Positions 24,921 to 34,165 of a stretch of 64,000 nt of DNA are shown here, in pieces. The stretch comes from an uncultured Kordia sp. Its GTDB lineage: Bacteria > Bacteroidota > Bacteroidia > Flavobacteriales > Flavobacteriaceae. The notes below the pieces were generated by a model. That model did no database searches, had not been told where the DNA came from, and was given only the letters and a program-made list of their open reading frames with translations. A program made the position numbers and the translations under genes. Location: assembly GCF_947489565.1 (NCBI RefSeq), contig NZ_CANLEA010000008.1:124001-188000 (forward strand). The letters are read 5' to 3'. The first letter of the stretch is position 1. Each line of letters opens with the position of its first letter.

Positions 24921-25604
24921 TTAGCAAATCAACTTATACCCAAAACCACGCACGTTGACAATCTGAATTTCAGGATCATTTTTCAGTTTCTTGCGAAGTT
25001 TGGTAATAAAGACATCCATACTTCGTGCATTAAAAAAGTCGTCATCGCCCCAAAGTTTATTGAGAATGAAGGTTCTGTCTAAAACGGCATTTCGTTTCTC
25101 TGATAAATGAAATAACAATGCCGATTCACGATGTGTCAATTGCACAGGAGTTTCTTTCCAAATTAGCTGTTGTTGTGTATGATTGAAGGTGTAGTTTCCA
25201 ATCGGAATTTGAGTATGATCTTGCTTGATGTGAATTCGATCTAACAATGCATGAATCCGAACAATCAATTCTTCCATACTGAACGGCTTCTTCAAATAAT
25301 CGTTTCCTCCATGTTGAAAACCTTCAACCACATCTTTTACTTGCGATTTTGCAGTCAAAAAGATAATAGGAATGGTTGCATTTTCCTGTCGAATTTCTTG
25401 TGCTAAGGTAAAACCATCTTTCTTAGGCATCATAACATCCAACACTAAAATCTCAGGTTGTACTTCTTGATATACTTTGTATGCTTCTTCGCCATTTTCA
25501 CACAGAAACACTTCAAAATCGCGTGATTCCAAGCTTTCTTTTACAATCTGACCTAAGGCAGGTTCGTCCTCAGCTAAGAGTAACTTTATCGTATTTTTTG
25601 TCAT
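24921..25604 (-). CDS. OmpR-family response regulator
   Basis: 227 residues: receiver domain with acidic pair 'LLAEDEPALG', phosphoacceptor Asp in 'ILVLDVMMPKKDG' (~55) and conserved Lys in 'LKKPFSMEEL' (~105), then a winged-helix Trans_reg_C domain ('LTHRESALLFHLSE', 'RSMDVFITKLRKKL', 'IVNVRGFGYKL'). Its ATG overlaps the stop of the kinase gene (ATGA), so the two form one operon. The divergent TTAAC repeats at 27141-27165 are a plausible binding site. Confidence 0.93.
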   Translation of the reverse strand: MTKNTIKLLLAEDEPALGQIVKESLESRDFEVFLCENGEEAYKVYQEVQPEILVLDVMMPKKDGFTLAQEIRQENATIPIIFLTAKSQVKDVVEGFQHGGNDYLKKPFSMEELIVRIHALLDRIHIKQDHTQIPIGNYTFNHTQQQLIWKETPVQLTHRESALLFHLSEKRNAVLDRTFILNKLWGDDDFFNARSMDVFITKLRKKLKNDPEIQIVNVRGFGYKLIC

Positions 25605-27085
25605 GAGAGCAGCGTAATTTTAAAAATAGTATGATTGGCATTTGGAACCAATTGGATCGTTCCGTTGTGTTTTTCAATGATTTTTTTGGTATAATACAAT
25701 CCAATTCCAAATCCTTTTACATCGTGTGTGTTTCCTTTTGGAATTCGGTAAAACTTGTCAAAAATCTTTTCACGTTGCGATTTGTCGATGGTATTGCCAT
25801 TGTCTGAAACTGTAATTTCAATGGTTTCCAGCACTTTTGCGACATTTACTTCCACAGTATCGCCACCATATTTCAATGCATTATCAATCAAATTTGTAAT
25901 GGCATTTTCAAAGTGAAAAGGATCAATTTCTACAGATAAATGATCAATATTACTTCTAAAAGAAAGCGCCTTTTCAGCGGAAAGTGTACGCTGTTTTTCG
26001 GTTACTTTTTCTACAAAATCAACAAGATCTACATTTTCTTTTTTCAACAATAATTTTTCGCTATCCAGTGTGGCAGTTTCTAATAGTTTCTCAACCATCA
26101 AGTGAAGTTTTTTCAATTGCTTATCGGAAATGGATAAATATTTCTGAGTTTTCTCAGGATCTTTAATAGCGCCAAAATGTTGAATGGCTTCCAATGCTGT
26201 CGAGATTGTCGTAATTGGTGTTTTAAATTCGTGCGTAATATTGCTGATCAAATCATTTTTAATTTCTGCCAATTGCTTCTGTCTGCGAATAACGCGCAAC
26301 AAATACAATAACGAACTAATAATTGCTAGAGAAAGCAATGTAGAGAGCAAAATACCAAACATGCTTTTCTTCCAAACAGCTTTTGAAATATTAGCATAGC
26401 GCAACGCTAATTGTTCTCCAGGTTTTTGATACGCTGACTTTGAATAGGTTTTTAGTGTTGTTGAAGGAAGCGTGTCTGTACCAATTTCGCCAACCACTTT
26501 TTTATTGACAGACAATTGTAAACGATATGGAATTTCAATTTGCTTTCGATCCAATTCCGTATCTAAGAAGGTTTTTAACTTATTAAAATTTAGCGAATCT
26601 TCAGAGATAGAAATATATAAAGAAGAAATTTGATCAAACAATCGAATGCTATCTCTTGCCTTTAATATTTTTGGATACGGAAACCTTTTAGAAAGCTCAC
26701 GGAAAGCAGTACAAGAATCTGTACACGCCGTGTTATCTATATGTGTGTGTCCAGTGTCTATAATAATCGTATCCGATTTTACTTGCCATTTCGATTCAAT
26801 AGAAGTAAAAATAGAATCAAAATTTACATTTCTCAATTTTTCAAATGCTCTTGGATCGTTGCTAGCACTCGTAGCTTCCATACTAATAAACATCATCTTC
26901 TCTTGCTTGGCAAAATCTGCATAATATGCTTCTACAGCATTATCCAGACTTATCTGCACTTGATTCATGAATTGTTGTTTATTAACTTGGTAATTTTTAT
27001 AATTCCAATACAGCTGCACAGCAATAGTGATTGCTATAGTTGCAATAATGCCATATAAAATCCAAGAAGAGCGTTGTTGCTTCAT
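25601..27085 (-). CDS. sensor histidine kinase
   Basis: 494 residues from ATG 27085 ('MKQQRSSWILYGIIATIAI', first transmembrane helix); a possible start 21 bp upstream exists. A periplasmic sensing region (~30-250) lies between two membrane helices. Then HisKA with 'NITHEFKTPITTISTALEA' (phosphorylated His), and HATPase_c with N box 'NLIDNALKYGG', G1 'DNGNTI' and G2 'GFGIGLYYTKKI'. It partners the overlapping OmpR-type regulator. It is divergent from the GLPGLI / retropepsin / outer-membrane cluster, which may be the regulon or the signal source. Confidence 0.92.
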   Translation of the reverse strand: MKQQRSSWILYGIIATIAITIAVQLYWNYKNYQVNKQQFMNQVQISLDNAVEAYYADFAKQEKMMFISMEATSASNDPRAFEKLRNVNFDSIFTSIESKWQVKSDTIIIDTGHTHIDNTACTDSCTAFRELSKRFPYPKILKARDSIRLFDQISSLYISISEDSLNFNKLKTFLDTELDRKQIEIPYRLQLSVNKKVVGEIGTDTLPSTTLKTYSKSAYQKPGEQLALRYANISKAVWKKSMFGILLSTLLSLAIISSLLYLLRVIRRQKQLAEIKNDLISNITHEFKTPITTISTALEAIQHFGAIKDPEKTQKYLSISDKQLKKLHLMVEKLLETATLDSEKLLLKKENVDLVDFVEKVTEKQRTLSAEKALSFRSNIDHLSVEIDPFHFENAITNLIDNALKYGGDTVEVNVAKVLETIEITVSDNGNTIDKSQREKIFDKFYRIPKGNTHDVKGFGIGLYYTKKIIEKHNGTIQLVPNANHTIFKITLLS

Positions 27086-27140
27086 TTTGTTATAATTACA
27101 GTTCAAAAGTAAGAAGTTATTTCACATAATACAGCATCGG

Positions 27141-27165
27141 TTAACACTCGTTAACGTTCATTAAC
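27141..27165. promoter_or_regulatory. three TTAAC direct repeats at 10-bp spacing
   Basis: TTAAC begins at 27141, 27151 and 27161, exactly one helical turn apart, in the divergent promoter region between the two-component operon and the GLPGLI gene. OmpR-family proteins typically bind such phased direct repeats. Confidence 0.6.
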
Positions 27166-27228
27166 CAAAATCAAAAAGAAACTGTTTCATATTTGTACCA
27201 TCAAAAAACTAAAAAACACAAACGGATT

Positions 27229-28083
27229 ATGAAAAATTATACGAAATCAATTATCGCATTGATCTTTATGCTTGTAAATGCAGTATTGTATGCGCAAGAT
27301 TTTCAGGGAGTTGCTACGTACAAAACCAGTATGAAAATGGATTTTAAAATTGACAGTGCTGCACAAAGTCAAGGAATCAATAAAGACATGCAAGCGAAAC
27401 TAAATGAAATGCTGCAAAAGCAGTTTCAAAAAGAATACAAATTAACGTTTACGCCTTATGAGTCTTTATACAAACAAGAAGAAAAATTAGCAGCACCTTC
27501 ACCACAAAATGGTGGTTTTCAAGTAATGGTCGTGGGCGACGGACAATCTTCCACACTATATAAAAACACAAAAGAGAAGCGCTATGCACAACAACAAGAA
27601 ATTCTTGGGAAAAAATTTTTAGTGCAAGATGTATTAGAAGATACGGAATGGAAACTAGAAAAAGATACAAAGTTCATCGGACAATATACTTGTTATAAAG
27701 CAACACGTACTATTGAAATGGAACGTATGACTTCTATGTCTTTTGGATCTGATTCAGAAGAAGAGCCAGAAGTAACCAAAGAAAAAGTAACCGTAACGGC
27801 ATGGTATACACCAGAAATTCCAGTAAATGCAGGACCAGAATTGTATTGGGGATTGCCAGGATTAATCTTAGAAGTAAATGATGGATCACAAACGATGGTA
27901 TGCAGTAAAATTGTATTAAATCCTAAAAAGAAAGTATCTATTAAAGAACCAACCAATGGGAAAAAGGTAAATGCAAAAAAGTTTGAAGAAATCATGAGAA
28001 AGAAGACAAAGGAAATGACAGAACGTTACCGTGGAAATGGTAGAGGAGACGGAAATGAAATTAGAATCGAAATAGGAGGATAA
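27229..28083 (+). CDS. GLPGLI family exported protein
   Basis: 284 residues from ATG 27229, with signal peptide 'SIIALIFMLVNAVLYAQ'. The family signature appears as 'YWGLPGLILEVND', preceded by 'TAWYTPEIPVNAGPE'. The C-terminus is basic and Gly/Arg-rich. GLPGLI proteins are a Bacteroidota-specific exported family of unknown function, often encoded next to TonB-type outer-membrane barrels, as here. It is the first gene of the divergent cluster, separated by 4 bp from the retropepsin-like gene. It is paralogous to the gene at 29411. Confidence 0.85.
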   Translation: MKNYTKSIIALIFMLVNAVLYAQDFQGVATYKTSMKMDFKIDSAAQSQGINKDMQAKLNEMLQKQFQKEYKLTFTPYESLYKQEEKLAAPSPQNGGFQVMVVGDGQSSTLYKNTKEKRYAQQQEILGKKFLVQDVLEDTEWKLEKDTKFIGQYTCYKATRTIEMERMTSMSFGSDSEEEPEVTKEKVTVTAWYTPEIPVNAGPELYWGLPGLILEVNDGSQTMVCSKIVLNPKKKVSIKEPTNGKKVNAKKFEEIMRKKTKEMTERYRGNGRGDGNEIRIEIGG

Positions 28084-28087
28084 ACGC

Positions 28088-29269
28088 ATGAAAACTCGGT
28101 TACACTATATCACGCTTTGTGTAGTATGCTTTATTGGTTGTATTTCAATAACGCGTGCGCAAGTAGCAACAATTCCGTTTGAAAATGACGAATTGATGTT
28201 TATCAAAGTCAAAGTAAATGATCATGACGAACCTTTAAATTTCGTTTTTGACACAGGCGCTTCAACAGCGGTGTTGGATGAAAATATAGCAAAGAAAATT
28301 GGCGTTACAGCAAACTATCAACAGCCAACAGAAGGTGCCGCAGGAACAGAAATGTATAATATTGCCTTGTCGCAAACATTTCATATTGGAAATATAAGCA
28401 TCAAAAATGCGCATACGGTATTGGTTGATTTAGAACGTTTGGCGAAAAAAAGCAATCAACAAATTGATGGAATTATTGGCAATAATATTATGCAGCAATA
28501 TGTCACTCAAATTGATTACGATCAAAATGTAATTAAACTGTACAATGATGCAGATGAAATTCAAGGAAAGGAAGCATACAAAACGGTAGAAGCAACTTTT
28601 GATTACAGTCAAATTCCGCAAGTAAACCTTGAATTCACATTGGATAATAACCAAAAATTTAAAGGAAATTTTCTGTTTGATTCTGGTGCGAATATGACTT
28701 TTTTACTCAATACGCCGTTTGTAAAAGAGAAAAATATGGAAAGTTTGCTCGAAAAAACGATTGAAAATAAAGCAGAAGGTTTGACGACATCTTCTAGCTT
28801 TAAAATTGGGAAAATAGCCAATTTGCAGTTTGGAGATTTTACATTTGGAGAAATGCCTATCGATTTATCAAACAGTAAAGCTGGCGTGATGGCTTCTTCA
28901 GAATACACAGGGATTTTGGGAATAAAAATTATCAACAGATTCAATAGTATTCTCGATTATAAGCATAAAAAAATCTATCTAAAACCGAACAACAGTTATG
29001 CAAATGTTTTTGAATTTCCACGTAGTGGTATTTCGTTAACAGAAGAAGCTGACATGATTAAAATTTCAAACGTAATCACAGCTGCGGAAGCCTATGAAAA
29101 AGGAATTCGTGAAGGTGATCAATTGCTTGAAATTAATGATGTTACAGTTGAAGATGTTCGAAAGTGTAGAAAGATATTACGTCAAAAAGATGCAACAGTC
29201 AAACTGAAGCTAAAAACTAATAAAGGAGAAATAAAAACAATTTCAATCCTTCTAAAACGCCTTATATGA
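28088..29269 (+). CDS. retropepsin-like aspartic protease with PDZ domain
   Basis: 393 residues with a signal peptide ('LCVVCFIGCISITRAQ'). Two aspartic-protease half-sites are visible: 'FVFDTGASTAVLD' (~60) and 'FLFDSGANMTFLL' (~200), so both lobes are on one chain in pepsin-like fashion. 'IDGIIGNNIM' and 'TGILGIKII' are the flap-side repeats. A PDZ domain closes the protein ('YEKGIREGDQLLEINDVTV'). It probably acts in the periplasm or on the surface. It lies between the two GLPGLI genes. Confidence 0.88.
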   Translation: MKTRLHYITLCVVCFIGCISITRAQVATIPFENDELMFIKVKVNDHDEPLNFVFDTGASTAVLDENIAKKIGVTANYQQPTEGAAGTEMYNIALSQTFHIGNISIKNAHTVLVDLERLAKKSNQQIDGIIGNNIMQQYVTQIDYDQNVIKLYNDADEIQGKEAYKTVEATFDYSQIPQVNLEFTLDNNQKFKGNFLFDSGANMTFLLNTPFVKEKNMESLLEKTIENKAEGLTTSSSFKIGKIANLQFGDFTFGEMPIDLSNSKAGVMASSEYTGILGIKIINRFNSILDYKHKKIYLKPNNSYANVFEFPRSGISLTEEADMIKISNVITAAEAYEKGIREGDQLLEINDVTVEDVRKCRKILRQKDATVKLKLKTNKGEIKTISILLKRLI

Positions 29270-29410
29270 TGCTTTTTTAAGAAAATTTTAACAGAAGAAA
29301 ATTAAACTCAACCACAAAATAATGGTCTTAATGAAGTTAAAAAGTGTAACTTTTTACACAATTCTATACTAACTATAGAAATAATGACGAAAAACATAAA
29401 GACCTAACAA

Positions 29411-30301
29411 ATGAAACGACTATTACTTTGGAGCTTAGTTTTATGCACAACAGGCGTATTTGCTCAAAATTTTCAAGGAAAGGCTTACTATCAATCCAAA
29501 ACAACTGTGGATATGGATAGTTGGGGCAGACAAGGAAGAGAAATGTCAGCAGAGCAAAAAAAGCGTGTACAAGAGATGATGAAAAGCTATTTAGAAAAAG
29601 TATACGTTCTAGATTTTACGCAGACAGCATCTACGTATAAAGAAGAAGACAAAATTGAAGCTCCAGGAAGAGGCGGCGGATTTGGTCGAATGATGATGGG
29701 AAGTTTTTCGCCAGGAAAACAATACAAAGATGTAAAGAAAGGCATGATTATGGAATCCAAAGAATTCTTTGGTAAAAAATTCCTAATCAAAGACACTTTG
29801 CAAAAGTTGGAGTGGAAAATGGAAGGAGAAACCAAGCAAATTGGAAAATACCTTTGTTTTAAAGCAACAGCACTTAAAAAGGTTGATGAATTGGACTTTA
29901 ACGCAATGCGCCCTAAGAAGCAAAAAGACGATAAAGATAAAACACCTGAAGAACGAAAAAAAGATTCTATAAAAGCTGCAGATGATCCTTTTAGTCAAGT
30001 AGATATCCCAAAAGAAATTTTAGTAACTGCTTGGTATACGCTTGATATTCCTATTAGCCAAGGACCAGGAGAATTTTGGGGATTGCCAGGATTGATCTTA
30101 GAAGTAAACGCATACAGAACTACGGTTTTATGTTCTAAGATTGTGATGAATCCAGGAGAGAAAGAAATCATTGAAGAGCCAACAAAAGGTGAAGAAGTGA
30201 CTCGTAAAGAATATAACGAGATAGTCATGAATAAAATGAAAGAAATGCGCGAAATGTATCGCGGTCGCGGTCGCGGCGGAAGAGGTAGAGGCAGAGGATA
30301 A
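29411..30301 (+). CDS. GLPGLI family exported protein
   Basis: 296 residues; signal peptide 'LLLWSLVLCTTGVFAQ', signature 'FWGLPGLILEVNAY' and preceding 'TAWYTLDIPISQGPG'. A charged insert ('KKQKDDKDKTPEERKK') and an Arg/Gly tail ('YRGRGRGGRGRGRG') distinguish it from its paralogue at 27229. It is 41 bp upstream of the outer-membrane barrel gene, the usual genomic pairing. Confidence 0.85.
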   Translation: MKRLLLWSLVLCTTGVFAQNFQGKAYYQSKTTVDMDSWGRQGREMSAEQKKRVQEMMKSYLEKVYVLDFTQTASTYKEEDKIEAPGRGGGFGRMMMGSFSPGKQYKDVKKGMIMESKEFFGKKFLIKDTLQKLEWKMEGETKQIGKYLCFKATALKKVDELDFNAMRPKKQKDDKDKTPEERKKDSIKAADDPFSQVDIPKEILVTAWYTLDIPISQGPGEFWGLPGLILEVNAYRTTVLCSKIVMNPGEKEIIEEPTKGEEVTRKEYNEIVMNKMKEMREMYRGRGRGGRGRGRG

Positions 30302-30342
30302 AACCTGCTGAACCCACTTACTAATCAGAAGAAAAAACACCA

Positions 30343-33057
30343 ATGAAAAATATACTGTGTATTCTGCTATGTTTCATAGCACAGACAACTATTGCCCAAA
30401 TTAAACTAGAAGGAGTCGTAAAAGACAGCGTTGGCAAGCCTTTAGAACTTGCCAATGTCATAGCGCTCAACAAATCGACAAATACCTTAGAATCGTACGG
30501 AATTACGAATAATGAAGGACGTTTTAGATTGGCATTAAAGAAAAATACAACCTATTCAATTAAAGTGAGTTTTATAGGTTTGGCTACGATTAATGATTCT
30601 ATTACGACCAAGGAAGTCGATATTACGAAGGAATTTGTAATGAAACCTGATAATGAGCTAAAAGCAGTAGAATTGACCTATGAAATGCCCGTGACAATTA
30701 AAGGAGATACTATTGTATACAATGCTGATTCCTTTAAAAATGGTTCGGAAAAGAAACTCGGAGATGTACTGAAAAAACTGCCCGGCGTTGAGGTAACTGA
30801 TGAAGGTGAAATTGAAGTGGAAGGAAAAGCTGTGACGAAAGTTATGGTGGAAGGAAAAGATTTTTTTGATGGCGATAGCAAATTGGCCACGAAAAATATT
30901 CCGGCAGATGCTATTGATAAAGTTGAAGTTTTGAAAAATCATAACGATGTTTCACAGATGCGTGGACTTGGAAATGATGAAGATAATGTCGCCATTAATA
31001 TCAAACTGAAAGAAGGAAAGAAAAACTTTTGGTTTGGAGAAATTACTGGAGGACTTGGTCCAGAAGAACGGTATGTTGCCAATCCGCGATTGTTTTACTA
31101 CAGTCCAAAATACAGCGTGAATATTATTACAGACTTCAATAATATTGGCTCCATTCCGTTTACACGACGCGATTATTTTAATTTTACGGGAGGATTTAGA
31201 AGTGCCGCCAGAAATACAGGAACAAACTTTAATGTTGCTTCCAGTGACATCGGTTTCTTGACATTACGAAACAATCGAGCGAAAGCGATTGATTCTAAAT
31301 TTGGAGCGGCAAACTTCAGTTATACACCAAAGAAAACATGGGATATTAGCGGATTTGCTATTTATTCAGGTTCCCGAACAGAATTGCAGGAAAATAGTAT
31401 TAATGATTATATCGATGAAAATACTCCTGATGAAATTACGGGAACGACCACACGCCAAAAAAGTGATTTAGGATTGTTCAAATTGAGTTCAACTTACAAG
31501 CCAAATAATAACAATCAGTTAGATTATGATGTTTTTGGAAAAGTGTCGCAACAAACGGAAACACAAGATTTCTTTTCATCCTTATTAGGAAATATTGATG
31601 AGCGTCAGTCTCAGAATCCATTTAGCTTTAATCAAAACTTAAACTATTATTATACGCTAAACGAGAATCATATTTTTGCGCTAGAAGCACAGCATTTATA
31701 TCAGGACGAAGATCCTTTTTATAACGCACGATTGGCGCAAAGTGAACAATTCCGTTTCACAGATTTACTAGGATTAAATACCTCACAAACATTTTTAGAC
31801 ATTGCGCAAGATAGACGGGTAAAAACGAACAAAGTTGATGCACGATTGGATTATTGGTATGTATTGAATCAGAAAAGTAATATCAACATTACCGCAGGTG
31901 CAACCTTAAGTTCGCAGCAATTCGATTCTGAAATTTTCCAGTTGTTAGACAGCGGAAGTAAATTATCATTATTCAGTGCGCAACAAGATGTTGAAAACAA
32001 CGTGAACTATAATTTTTCAGACACTTATGTAGGATTGCATTATAAAATAAAAACTGGAAAATTCACCTTTACACCAGGAATCACGGCACATGCATACAAT
32101 GTAAACAATACGCAATTTGGTTCAGAATTTAAAGATACTTTTACGCGTTTTCTACCAGATGCAAACATTCGCATACAATTTAAAGATTCTGAGAATTTGA
32201 ATTTAGCATACCAAATGCAAACAGATTTTACAGACGTGAACAATTTGGCTGAAGGTTTAGTTTTCAATAATTACAACTCTATTTTTAGAGGAAATAGAAC
32301 GCTTGAAAATGCATTGTCTCATAATTTGAATTTGAGTTACTTTAGTTTCAATCTATTCAATTACACGAACATTTTTGCCTTTTTAAATTACAACAAACGG
32401 ATAGATCCAATACGAAATCGTTCGCAATTTTTGACGATTCCAGGAACTTCAGGCAATCCAGATGCATTAAGTACCAACAGTGTTTCTACGCCTTTTAATT
32501 CAAACTTTGCAGACGAAACATTTACCGCAAATGGACGTTTTGAACGTATGTTTGGAAAAGTAAAAGCTTCTTTGGGCGGATCGGTATCACTTTCAAAATT
32601 CAATCAGGAAATTAATGGAATTCGTAATGTCAACGAATCGTTTACGCAATCGTATCAAACACGAATCAGTACCAACTTTAGAAAAGCTCCAAATATCGAA
32701 GTCGGGTATAATTTAACGATCAATGATTACGATCAAGGACAAAATTCGAATCGTTTCATAACGAGCAGTCCGTTTGTAAATGTAGATGCATATTTCTTAA
32801 AGAGTTTCATCTTTACAGCAGATTATTCATACTTTAACTATAGCAATGAAGAACGTACCATTAACAATTACAGTTTCTTAAAAGCGGAGCTTTCGTATCA
32901 AAAGAAAGACAGCCAATGGGAATATTCTGTAAGTGGTACTAACTTATTAAACACAAAATCATTGAATCAAGATAATTCAAATAGTTTCTTAACAAGTACA
33001 AGTGAATACTTTATTCAGCCACGTTATGTGATTTTTAGTGTGAAGTATAACTTGTAA
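30343..33057 (+). CDS. outer-membrane beta-barrel (TonB-receptor-like) protein
   Basis: 904 residues. Signal peptide 'ILCILLCFIAQTTIAQ'; carboxypeptidase-regulatory-like domain ~20-100 ('LEGVVKDSVGKPLELANVI', 'YGITNNEGRFRLAL'); plug-like region ('LGDVLKKLPGVEVTDEGEI', 'IPADAIDKVEVLKNHNDVS'); then a ~650-residue barrel with dense aromatic strands, ending in 'VIFSVKYNL'. This is the outer-membrane beta-barrel family often paired with GLPGLI proteins. Substrate unknown. A strong terminator follows. Confidence 0.88.
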   Translation: MKNILCILLCFIAQTTIAQIKLEGVVKDSVGKPLELANVIALNKSTNTLESYGITNNEGRFRLALKKNTTYSIKVSFIGLATINDSITTKEVDITKEFVMKPDNELKAVELTYEMPVTIKGDTIVYNADSFKNGSEKKLGDVLKKLPGVEVTDEGEIEVEGKAVTKVMVEGKDFFDGDSKLATKNIPADAIDKVEVLKNHNDVSQMRGLGNDEDNVAINIKLKEGKKNFWFGEITGGLGPEERYVANPRLFYYSPKYSVNIITDFNNIGSIPFTRRDYFNFTGGFRSAARNTGTNFNVASSDIGFLTLRNNRAKAIDSKFGAANFSYTPKKTWDISGFAIYSGSRTELQENSINDYIDENTPDEITGTTTRQKSDLGLFKLSSTYKPNNNNQLDYDVFGKVSQQTETQDFFSSLLGNIDERQSQNPFSFNQNLNYYYTLNENHIFALEAQHLYQDEDPFYNARLAQSEQFRFTDLLGLNTSQTFLDIAQDRRVKTNKVDARLDYWYVLNQKSNINITAGATLSSQQFDSEIFQLLDSGSKLSLFSAQQDVENNVNYNFSDTYVGLHYKIKTGKFTFTPGITAHAYNVNNTQFGSEFKDTFTRFLPDANIRIQFKDSENLNLAYQMQTDFTDVNNLAEGLVFNNYNSIFRGNRTLENALSHNLNLSYFSFNLFNYTNIFAFLNYNKRIDPIRNRSQFLTIPGTSGNPDALSTNSVSTPFNSNFADETFTANGRFERMFGKVKASLGGSVSLSKFNQEINGIRNVNESFTQSYQTRISTNFRKAPNIEVGYNLTINDYDQGQNSNRFITSSPFVNVDAYFLKSFIFTADYSYFNYSNEERTINNYSFLKAELSYQKKDSQWEYSVSGTNLLNTKSLNQDNSNSFLTSTSEYFIQPRYVIFSVKYNL

Positions 33058-33138
33058 ACTGAAAACATACATACAGAGGTTTAATTAAAAAACAGAATTC
33101 CACAATTCTTTACATACCAAAAAAGGTATAAAATAACC

Positions 33139-33176
33139 GAAAGCCTTTCTGCAACCGCTGCAGGAAGGCTTTCTCT
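33139..33176 (+). terminator. terminator after the outer-membrane barrel gene
   Basis: 15-bp stem GAAAGCCTTTCTGCA / TGCAGGAAGGCTTTC with one G-U pair. Confidence 0.85.
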
Positions 33177-33504
33177 TTCTAAAAAGTAATTAAAAAAAAT
33201 AGCAATATTGTGTAGCGTCACTTACAATGTGTTTTACAGTATAAGTAGCGTCTTGAATTTTTTTCTACAATATTTTGATTGCTAGTATTACGTATAGCGA
33301 AAGCTAAAATTTTCTTGTCGTAAGAAAATGGTAGTGTTAGTATTTTTCATAATGAGTCGGTTTGTATAATAGATAGCAATATTTGAAAAAGGTTGCGTCT
33401 TAATTCTAAAAAAGGTGATTTTTATATTAGAAAATACGTCTTTATATATTAGAATTTCATGCTCTCAAGTCGATATAAATAGTTGATAAACAAGAAACAA
33501 CCTG
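33177..33504. other. gene-free stretch
   Basis: AT-rich; no ORF, promoter consensus or repeat recognised. Confidence 0.4.
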
Positions 33505-33541
33505 TAAAACTATATTGTGTTTTATAGGCTGCTTTTTTTAA
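33505..33541 (-). terminator. terminator of the Trp-rich protein gene
   Basis: Stem around CCTGTAAAAC / GTTTTATAGG with T-rich flank, 30 bp beyond the stop codon of the minus-strand gene. Confidence 0.65.
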
Positions 33542-33570
33542 AGAAATTTTTTTGAAAAAAAGTTAGCGAA

Positions 33571-33900
33571 CTATGCTTTTGTAATAATTTGCTCTACATA
33601 TACGTATGGTCCATCTGGTGCCGATTGCGCAATTCGTGCACAATACCAACCTTCTCCATACGTTAAACCAGAATTCCAAGGACTGTTTTTTGCATCTGCC
33701 CAAGTCCAAGCTTTTGCATTTGAATCTGGGTTTTGTGGCCATCCTTTCTCATAGACTTCAATTTTGTCTTTTTGTGCTCTAAAAGGTGCATTTGTACTCC
33801 ATTCTAGCCACAAGTTTCCTTGTCTTTCAAAGGTTTTTAAAGTCCATTCAAATGATTTGGTAACTGTTTGCTCGTTTGCTAAGTCATCATTTTTTGCCAT
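33571..33900 (-). CDS. small Trp-rich protein, unknown
   Basis: 109 residues, not recognised. No signal peptide. Eight Trp in 109 residues ('GNLWLEWST', 'AWTWADAKNSPWNSG', 'GEGWYCARI') and a strand-rich pattern suggest a small beta-sandwich or carbohydrate-binding-like fold, which is inference. It stands alone with a terminator and is flanked by non-coding DNA on both sides. Confidence 0.65.
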   Translation of the reverse strand: MAKNDDLANEQTVTKSFEWTLKTFERQGNLWLEWSTNAPFRAQKDKIEVYEKGWPQNPDSNAKAWTWADAKNSPWNSGLTYGEGWYCARIAQSAPDGPYVYVEQIITKA

Positions 33901-34033
33901 GATATAAAAGTTTTTAAAAAGTTTGCCTACTCTATTAGGTTTTCAGCGTCGCCTTATTTTGAATGATTTGATATTTCAAAATTCATCAGAAGTCATGAAA
34001 AATAATAGATGATAAGTACTGAAAATGGTGTTC

Positions 34034-34063
34034 CGTGATTTTACGTGATTTTACGTGGTTTAT
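34034..34063. repeat. three 10-bp direct repeats upstream of the NarL-type operon
   Basis: CGTGATTTTA at 34034 and 34044, and CGTGGTTTAT at 34054, about 100 bp before the operon start. Possible regulator site. Confidence 0.45.
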
Positions 34064-34165
34064 ACCTGATTCTATCTGCATGTCCGCAAAACCAGTCATT
34101 TTTTGGCTAGTTTTATGACAATCTTGAAGAAAAAACACGAATCATTAATAAAACTTAGGAGTATT

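Noticed and set aside
34103-34165. TTG start for the hypothetical protein at 34166
   Set aside because: An ATG with a good TTAGGAG upstream lies at 34166.
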